A stretch of DNA of 64,000 nucleotides. Source: Enoplolaimus lenunculus (taxonomy: Eukaryota; Nematoda; Enoplea; Enoplida; Thoracostomopsidae). Shown here piece by piece: positions 57,238-64,000 of the stretch (position 1 is its first letter; each line of letters starts with the position of its first letter). The position numbers and the translations under genes were made by a program. The notes below the pieces were generated by a model, which worked only from the letters and a program-made list of their open reading frames with translations, ran no database searches and was not told the DNA's origin. The stretch covers positions 1 through 64,000 of the forward strand of contig JASANG010001061.1 in NCBI GenBank assembly GCA_030248215.1. The letters are read 5' to 3'.

Positions 57238-60200
57238 TTACCGCGGCCTGCAATTCCATTCAACCGTATCACCAACATCATTGGCACAAAACGCTTGATT
57301 GTCCCCGCCATATCCAGATGGCACATTATCGTAGTCGGAGTCTGTGCTCGGCGCTCGAACCCGATACGTATGACACAGTGATCCGTTTGCAGTAATTTCA
57401 CCTGATTTGGGACCACATCTATCTGTAGAACCATGATGAGCAGTCGGCGAAATAGGAGAAATTGAAGAAATTGACGATTTGCGTAAACGACGAAAGTTAA
57501 GTTTTGAAATTTTAAGCTGTACTGGACTCCTGTGACTGGGTAAAGGTCCATTTGGCGATAAATGATTTGCGTCCAGTTGAGATATGCTCGATTTGGTATT
57601 GCATTCTTGAGCTTTAAGTTTTACCTCGCACGCTGAATATTCTGTGTTGTGATTGGGTGCTGAATAAGCTGTGTTTTGATTGGACACTTCTTGCTTTGAA
57701 GTAGGCTTGAAAATTTGGTTATTTGTAGTCAGTTGCGGAAAAACAGCTGAATTTTGACAGACTGGGCTATAAATTTGACTGGTGTTGCATGCTTTTGTCA
57801 ACCGAGAAGAATGTGTACGATTACGACTAGAACTTGGACTTTTTTCTGCATATCGAGACAAATTAACAGCCTCAGGGCTGCGTGCGACAAGATTAGCCAA
57901 ACGTCCGGTTCTTCTTGGAGACCGTGATCGCTGCTTCGACCTTGCGCTATTTTCAACTGAGTAGCGTGCACTTTTAAAGAACGATTTATGCGGAATGGGA
58001 GACCCGTAGCCGAGAAAAGAAGACATCCCCAACGTTACCGGTGTCTTGCGTTGGTCTTTATCAACAGCAGAGCGTAGCCGTGATGACTTAGGGACATCAA
58101 TAGCAACATTATCTGGTGTTGCAGCTAACACGTGTCTGGCAGTATCATCGAGCGGTGGATTTCGTCGCCGCCGCAATCGATTTGATTTGTCGCTGACATA
58201 GCTACGTTTGGGCGGCAAATTATCGGCGCGAAAATACAATGACAGACATGGATCGGTCCGCGATGAAACTACACTGTTTCCGGTATTAAGGGGCAGGCTG
58301 TGTCTACTACTGATACCACTAGTATTGGTTGTTTTACTATTGCTATTGCTGTACGAATTACTAGTATCATACTTCGCGTAGCAGTTATGATTTGCATCTG
58401 TAAACAGTTTTTCAAACGTACTTTCTCGATATTTATAAATTGCTTTGAGGTATTTTCGATATGCCGAAGAATGATCAGGAAATCGCTTATACTCGCAAAC
58501 GTTGCACTGATTATAACAGCTGTCGTCGTCATAGTCTGAAGTTTCGCTGGAAACGCGTCGCTGCGATGTGCGCTTATTTGCATATTCGTCGGAAATCTTA
58601 CCGGATACAGGTTCCGTTTGCGTTGACCGTTCAATATATTGTAAACATTTTGTCACCGTAGCATTTTGGTGTGACAGTTGTTGTTGTTGTTTTTGTTGTT
58701 GTTGCACAGTGTTCAGTTGCGACTGTTGCTCACGATTGCGGTTTTGTTGCTGCTGAAGTAATTCTGTGATACGAGCGACATCGGCGTTAGCTTCATTTTG
58801 AATGGCTAATAGCTCACTGAGCAAACATACTGGTTCTTCGGTTTGTGTCGAGCGTACAAGCATCGCGGCACGTTTGTTCCATTCTTGAATCAACAGGTCT
58901 TTTTGCTTTTTGCCCATAAGACTTTTAAGCCATTTTTCTTTTGGACTAAAAATTTCGGCAATTTTTTTGTCACCACCGCCTCCTCCTGTGCCGTCTACGC
59001 TATCGTCGGTGTCCAAAAATTCAGTCGCTTCACCGGTTAGCTGAGCTTCTTGATATTTTTTCATAATGAGCAGCACTGATTCTTGAAATGCATGTTCGAG
59101 TTTGACTTGGACAAGGTTGATACACATGGTAACCAAAGACAGCCCTAAATTTAGATTTTGTATTTTTAAAAACGGTAATTATTAAATTTTTAATTTAAAT
59201 TAAATTGGCGTCGTTTTTACCATCGGTAATTTGCTACACTTCAAGAAAGATCTTGTTTAAGTGGCCGTGGCGGCGGCATTCACCTCATCTGAAACTTTAC
59301 AAATTTTACGATTGTACTTCAAAATACAATTTCATTACATTCACAACATTAGGATGGGTTTATACAAAGAAAAAGATATTCGAAATATATCTCCTATCTA
59401 AATATGTCAATACATAAAAAGCACAATTAACAGATTTCGGAGTAACATTCCTCATCCTAAAGGTAAAAAATTTTTCTTGTACATGAAATTATCCCGTTCC
59501 AAACTGAAATCCTTGCTAGGCTTCTGATCTAGACATGCTTATTTTATCAATATTCACTTGGTGTAGTAACAAAGTATTGCTCTAATTTAAATGACTGAAG
59601 TAGTTACCAATAATGACAACGCCAAAAACCATTGCCATCTTTTTGAGATCACGAGGCACTATATCCCCAAGGCCAATCGTAGTAAGTGATATGAAGAAAA
59701 AATAAAACGATTCAAAGTACGTCCATTCTTCCCAAATCATAAACAATCCTGGTTAAAACAAACGAAAACAAACTGTGTTGTTTTATTAAATTTTTTAGGT
59801 CCCAATTCAAATTTGGGGAAAAGTAAACCAGTATTATTGCTGACCAGGGGTGCAGTTAGCATTTCAGTTCAGGATATAGCCTTTTAAAACAATATTTTTA
59901 ATGTCTAGGACGCAGACGGCAGTTCTAACCCATGGTAAAAGTTGTGCTGTACTCGCAGCGCGCTGACGAACGCCGCTGAACGCCGCCACGCTGCACCCTA
60001 TATTTTTATTAAAATAGCAATAAATAAATTTTTACAGCGGCGGTAGCATCTTTTAAGGTGCGGCGGCGTGCAGTGGCTTGCAGCGGCATGCAACGGCGTC
60101 AGGCACAGTAAAGTATATAGCTCAACCCTACCGGTGCTTTTCACTTATCGCACCAGAAGTTGCAACAGGTGCTATATCCCATCTATTTTTCTTTCCTTTT

Positions 60201-61885
60201 ACGCGCTTCTGTTTTAATGGCTAAGTTTATTTCCATGTGAAATGTAAAAACGTAACCGTTTAGTAAATACCTGAACACATCAACATCCATCCAAATGTAA
60301 TAATAACCGCAAGTGACACAGGCACATCGTAAAATTGTTTTTCTTGATACATTGCAGATTCAGACATTGAATTTAAATTATCGTTATTGCCGTCGTTATC
60401 CGGCGGTCCTCCATCGTCAGGCAATTTTTCATCATACGGCGATCCTTCGTCCTGTTTTTGACCAATCGCTGCGAATTGACTCATTTGTGTTGCGGCCGTG
60501 GCTAACGCTGATTGGTTGGTGGACGGTAGACCTGCGGCGGATTTTGATTGGCTGTGACGCCGACGACGTCGGCGGCTTAAACATCGGCAACGAACGTAAC
60601 GTTGCGCGATAAACAGGAGAAATTCCCAAATTTTCAGTAGTAAAATACAAAATAACCTGCCAAGCTTGTGAAGGACAAGAAACATTATTGGAATGCCAAA
60701 AAATGCGTACGTCATGGTGAGAATGCGGCCGAGGGTTGAAACCGGAACAATGTTTCCGTATCCTGAAAGTGCGAACAAAATCAGTTCAACTATACATGGG
60801 CGGATTCAGGATAAAAAGCGTGGGCTCAAATTAATGAAAATTTAATGCATAATAAGAAAATTGTATAGGTGAGAAATCATTAAAAGGTACCTTTGATATA
60901 CCTCCGCATAATCTGTTATCAGGGTTCGAGCCCGTGAACTCGTTTGGATTGCCACAGCTGTATGCGGTGCGATTAAAGCTCGTGGCAGCCCAACATTTTT
61001 ACATTTGCCAATAAAATTTCAATAGGATAATTCAAAACTTTTGCATACTGTGAAGCAATAGCAAAACTTAGGGAATCAAGGGTTTTTTCATAAACCGCAA
61101 ATATTTCACGAAATATAAAAGTTTTGCAATTCTGTAAAGGTTCTGAAACCGATTTCAAGTGTTTTTGTTGTTGTCGCGTTGCTGTTACTATACCGCCGAG
61201 TTTATAGAATGCAGCGTAAAATATGGAGCAAGCTATTCCGCTTGTACCAGCATTTTCGTGTGCAAATATTTCAAAAATCAACGCTTGTCAGATAATCATA
61301 ATCGAACTTACCTATCGTTGTATAGATAGTTCCCGAGTAGAAAACCGCATTCAACAGGCTGTCCCATTGTGGGTCGCGTAACGGCCTGACATATTTCGAT
61401 AACCAATTATCAACCTCAATCAAACTTTCGTTATACCAATGCAACGCGTCAAACACTTTACTATGACACCAGATTCGGGTGCGATTATGCGCAGAAGCTT
61501 CCATATGTATTTCCCAAAAGCGTTCTGCAATTACACGCTGCAGTTGCGTTACATTTGCAATACTTAACGCAATATAGGTGTCTTCGTGTTGAATCAGTTG
61601 TTTTTCTCTAGGGCATTCAATGCAGAAAAATACCACACCTCCAATAAGAGAATATCCGGTTAGTAGAAGGAATGGAACAGCGTGTTTGAGGCCAGCACGG
61701 TCGTAAAGAGAGTGACAGTTACGCCAACTTGAGTCCATATACACTGGACACCACATGGCTGGTTGTGGCGAAGGTTCTGCTGATGCAAGGGTCACCTGAG
61801 ATGAGAACGATTTCTGCCGGTGGTCAAGCGTCCGGGTAGTGGTTTCCGCGTCAAGTAGCGGTAAATCTTGACTGGTTGCGGACTC
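57238..61885 (-). CDS. Two-pore-domain (K2P/TWK-type) potassium channel, gene A (5' end incomplete)
   Basis: Exons: 61885-61312, 60762-60271, 59748-59608 and 59144-57238, all joins phase 1, giving at least 1037 residues. The first listed exon opens at a TTTCAG acceptor, so a further 5' exon must exist. Numbering from there: M1 about 69-90; an M1-P1 cap region of about 100 residues with three N-glycosylation sites (NVT, NRT, NES); P1 T-T-I-G-Y-G (189-194); M2; a cytoplasmic loop with RRRRRRH; M3; P2 T-T-I-G-L-G-D; and M4 running into [10 protein letters not shown]. The ~630-residue tail has a Gln-rich coiled-coil candidate (about 509-573), bracketed by VRSTQTEE (499-506) and ERSTQTEP (574-581). 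Both resemble LC8 docking sites. The end reads CCGCGGTAAGC: TAA is the stop, but the same bases could be a splice donor. Confidence 0.92.
59936..60131. mobile_element. GC-rich palindromic MITE (copy 3) in an intron of channel gene A
   Basis: Ends agttgtgctgtactcgcagc and aagtatatagctcaacccta are loosely inverted. The GC-rich arms (cgccgctgaacgccgcc / gcggcggcgtgcag) surround an AT core. Same plan as 10755-10940 and 35076-35226. Confidence 0.65.
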
Positions 61886-62921
61886 CTGAAATCAGAAATC
61901 GAACATGGTTGACCGGCTTGAGAAAAGGTTCCAGCGCTTAGCTGGTCCTGGAACGCTCAGAAAAGGACTATGCGCAACACGTCCTTTAACTGAAAGTTTT
62001 TGACGCCATTTGTGAATACAAGACAAAAACTAGCGCTGGTTTATTGAGCGTGGTTTTGCTTTTGCGGTTTGTTCTTACACCAATTGGTTTTGCCTTGTGA
62101 TCACATTTGGCGCTCTAGCGGCAGTCAATTCTAACGCCTGCACTACTGTTCGCAAAGGTCTTAACAAAAATAGCAGTTTTCCGCCCTCAACACGTAACAC
62201 GGGCCCGTAGCCAAGGGGGAGCATGGGGGCTCAGCCCCACTGGAAAAAACTTAGCCCCCTAGAAAAGTTTTAACCTTGCTTGTAAGTCAACGAAAACCCT
62301 TGTATGCCACTCCTGAAACAATTTTAGCCCACTTTTAGCAAGATGAGCTGGCTACGGCGTGACGTTACAATAACTTTGACTGCTTGTACTCAAAACTTTT
62401 TGACACTGAATAGCCAAAAATTTATTATACATAGTGCGCAAATGCAAGTAATAAAATCGTTTCATATTAAAGCAAGCATCCACACTTTAGCGTGTACTTA
62501 GATTCGTTTTAGATATTGGTAGATGTACAGCTTACTTACCATTTGGTATTGTAATCTAAATAGGAAACTTCCTAGTTCTTTAACTACTACTTAAAAGAAC
62601 ACATATAACATATATCAAACTCAAACTGAATACTGCCTGACAATATTCATGGCTAGGAATTAAAAGATGCTCAAACATAAATTCAATATCAGCTGGAGGC
62701 AGTCCGCTTGAAAATGTTGAAATAAATAAATTACCAAGAGACAACCTAAACTCCAGGCCAGCACATAGATATAAATGTTGCCAGTGCAAGAATAAAAACG
62801 TTTTAAGCGTTTCTCAAGCTAGCGTTTGCCCAAAAAATGGTTTCGTTTTGAAAATTTTTCATACCAACAACAATTTAATTATCGAATCAGAAAAAGTTAT
62901 GCTAGAACAGGATGTAAAATA
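61886..62921. other. 5' flank or first intron of channel gene A
   Basis: No upstream exon could be chosen with confidence. The first exon may lie here or beyond the window. It contains one MITE (62203-62358). Confidence 0.4.
62203..62358. mobile_element. CCCGTAGCC-family MITE (copy 5)
   Basis: Ends GCCCGTAGCCAAGG and GAGCTGGCTACGGCG are inverted. The inside has ggctcagccccactgg, taaccttgcttgtaagtcaa and cgaaaacccttgtatgccac. This is the best-preserved copy of the family in the window. Confidence 0.75.
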
Positions 62922-63103
62922 ATACGCCGTGCACCGTATAAAATTGGCCAGCCCACAAAATTTGTCATAGCCCACGGTTAACGAGTGGTTGTTGTCCCTA
63001 TTTCAACGAAAATTTTTCGTTGACCCTACCTCAACACGTGTCACAAGCCGGTTTGTGGCACGCGTTGAGGTGGGTCAACACACTTATATTGTGCACGGCG
63101 CAT
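62922..63103. mobile_element. ATGCGCCGTGCACAATATAA MITE (copy 2)
   Basis: Inverted ends atacgccgtgcaccgtataa and tatattgtgcacggcgcat. The interior has cacggttaacgagtggttg, ctcaacacgtgtcacaagcc and gttgaggtgggtcaacac, itself partly palindromic. Matches 42001-42185. Confidence 0.75.
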
Positions 63104-63282
63104 AAACGAATTATATAACAAAATTCTTTTCGTAACTATTTTACAATTCAAGGAAACCTGAGTTCATCAGAAGACAAAACATTTAAAGCCGGACAACTAT
63201 TCGCAAACACGGGTTTGCGGGTTCGCTGAAAGGAATCCATGTCCACTTATAGCCGACAGTGTATGCTTCAAGAACATGCGCA

Positions 63283-63534
63283 CACTGTAAATTCCAGCGA
63301 GTTGATTTTAACTCAGAATGAGTTGAATCACTCAGTCTGAGTTAGGACTATCAGAACTCAGAATTTTGAGTTGATTCAATTCATTCTGAGTTAATTAAGC
63401 ATCTCGCCCATAGTCAATTCAACTCAAAGTGAGAATCAGTTTAACTCAGAGTGAGTTAAAGTTTACTGTTATTAACTCAGAAATAACTAACTTTAAGTCT
63501 GAGTTGATTAATTAACTCATTGGAATTTACAGTG
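63283..63534. mobile_element. 252-bp palindromic MITE with ACTCAG/TGAGTT motifs (copy 2)
   Basis: Ends CACTGTAAATTCCA and TTGGAATTTACAGTG are exact inverted repeats over 13-14 bases. The interior is a chain of direct and inverted gagttgattc / gaatcaactc motifs. Same length as copy 1 at 2690-2941, in inverse orientation. Confidence 0.8.
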
Positions 63535-64000
63535 CAAATAGCTATAATTATTTTTGTTAATCAAAACATTTCACGCCTTTCATAAATGCTAACTACTGTC
63601 GCCTGGCAAATGGACCAAATAAATCTTGACACTTGCTGGGGTACAATTGAGTTTTCTAGTTTCGTTCACATATCCACTAGTTCAACACCAATTTACTATA
63701 CCCTGATTTAGGTTAATTAAAACAAAAAGAAGGTAGTTGCAGTATGTAGTAAACGAAATACATCGAAAATTTATTCAGCAACCCCAAAAAATAATGACAT
63801 ACAAAAACATTTGTTCGAACCAGATTCCTGTGTAAATATAAGATCTGCTGGCGCACAGGTTTGAATGAAAAATTTTTTGATACTTCGAGCAATACACTTT
63901 AGATGATTAGGTTTAGTATTAAGTAAGAACGAAAAATGTCTGATTGGGGCTTAAAATTGAACAACTTTAATACATTAATATTTGCCGATGAAAATAGGAC
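63535..64000. other. Unassigned AT-rich stretch at the window edge
   Basis: No gene or repeat recognised. Confidence 0.4.

Noticed and set aside
60899-60965. tRNA gene suggested by ggttcgagccc
   Set aside because: Only a B-box-like string. No A box at the right spacing and no cloverleaf.
47323-61885. One fused four-P-loop channel made of genes A and B
   Set aside because: Gene A ends in a stop with a poly(A)-like signal 150 nt on. Gene B starts with an ATG right after an in-frame stop. No good acceptor joins them in phase.
62580-62789. Upstream exon of K2P-A encoding a hydrophobic 69-codon frame
   Set aside because: No donor in suitable phase, the frame has no ATG at its start, and channel gene A needs no extra membrane segment.

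Overview
The window is AT-rich, intron-bearing animal DNA, most likely from a nematode. The evidence is indirect. Both ion-channel genes have the look of nematode TWK two-pore potassium channels. The esterase-like gene resembles transmembrane gliotactin/neuroligin-type proteins. Several transposon families carry arrays of the hexamer TTAGGC (CCTAAG on the other strand), which is the nematode telomere unit. Species cannot be named from sequence alone. Splice sites were placed by eye from GT/AG signals, phase agreement and family motifs.

Layout. 1-771: 3' end of a LINE, with its C-terminal coding tail present twice. 1.2-4.3 kb: a cluster of TIR elements, including a 1-kb composite element built of alternating tandem units. 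4.3-8.6 kb: nothing recognisable. 8.66-17.79 kb (+): an 11-exon gene for a type I transmembrane carboxylesterase-like protein whose catalytic Ser is Gly. 18.4-19.3 kb: three TIR elements. 21.2-26.5 kb (-): a two-exon gene for an unrecognised, largely disordered single-pass protein of about 1.2 kDa residues (1198 aa). 26.6-31.6 kb: a dense run of palindromic MITE-like elements. 32.1-32.6 kb (-): a small single-pass ORF. 33-47 kb: repeats and featureless AT-rich DNA. 47.3-50.8 kb and 57.2-61.9 kb (-): two K2P (TWK-type) potassium channel genes in tandem, sharing two intron positions. The second is 5'-incomplete. 62-64 kb: more MITEs, one of which matches an element at 2.7 kb in type and length.

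How things fit together. The two channels are probably old paralogs. Each has two P loops with typical filters, a long cytoplasmic tail, and short motifs resembling dynein light chain LC8 docking sites (S-T-Q-T type). The esterase-like protein is probably a non-catalytic cell-surface adhesion or scaffold protein. There is no sign of an operon: the genes are kilobases apart and separated by repeats. At least twelve families of short terminal-inverted-repeat elements recur within this one window, many of them in introns. Several are built from repeated short palindromic motifs.
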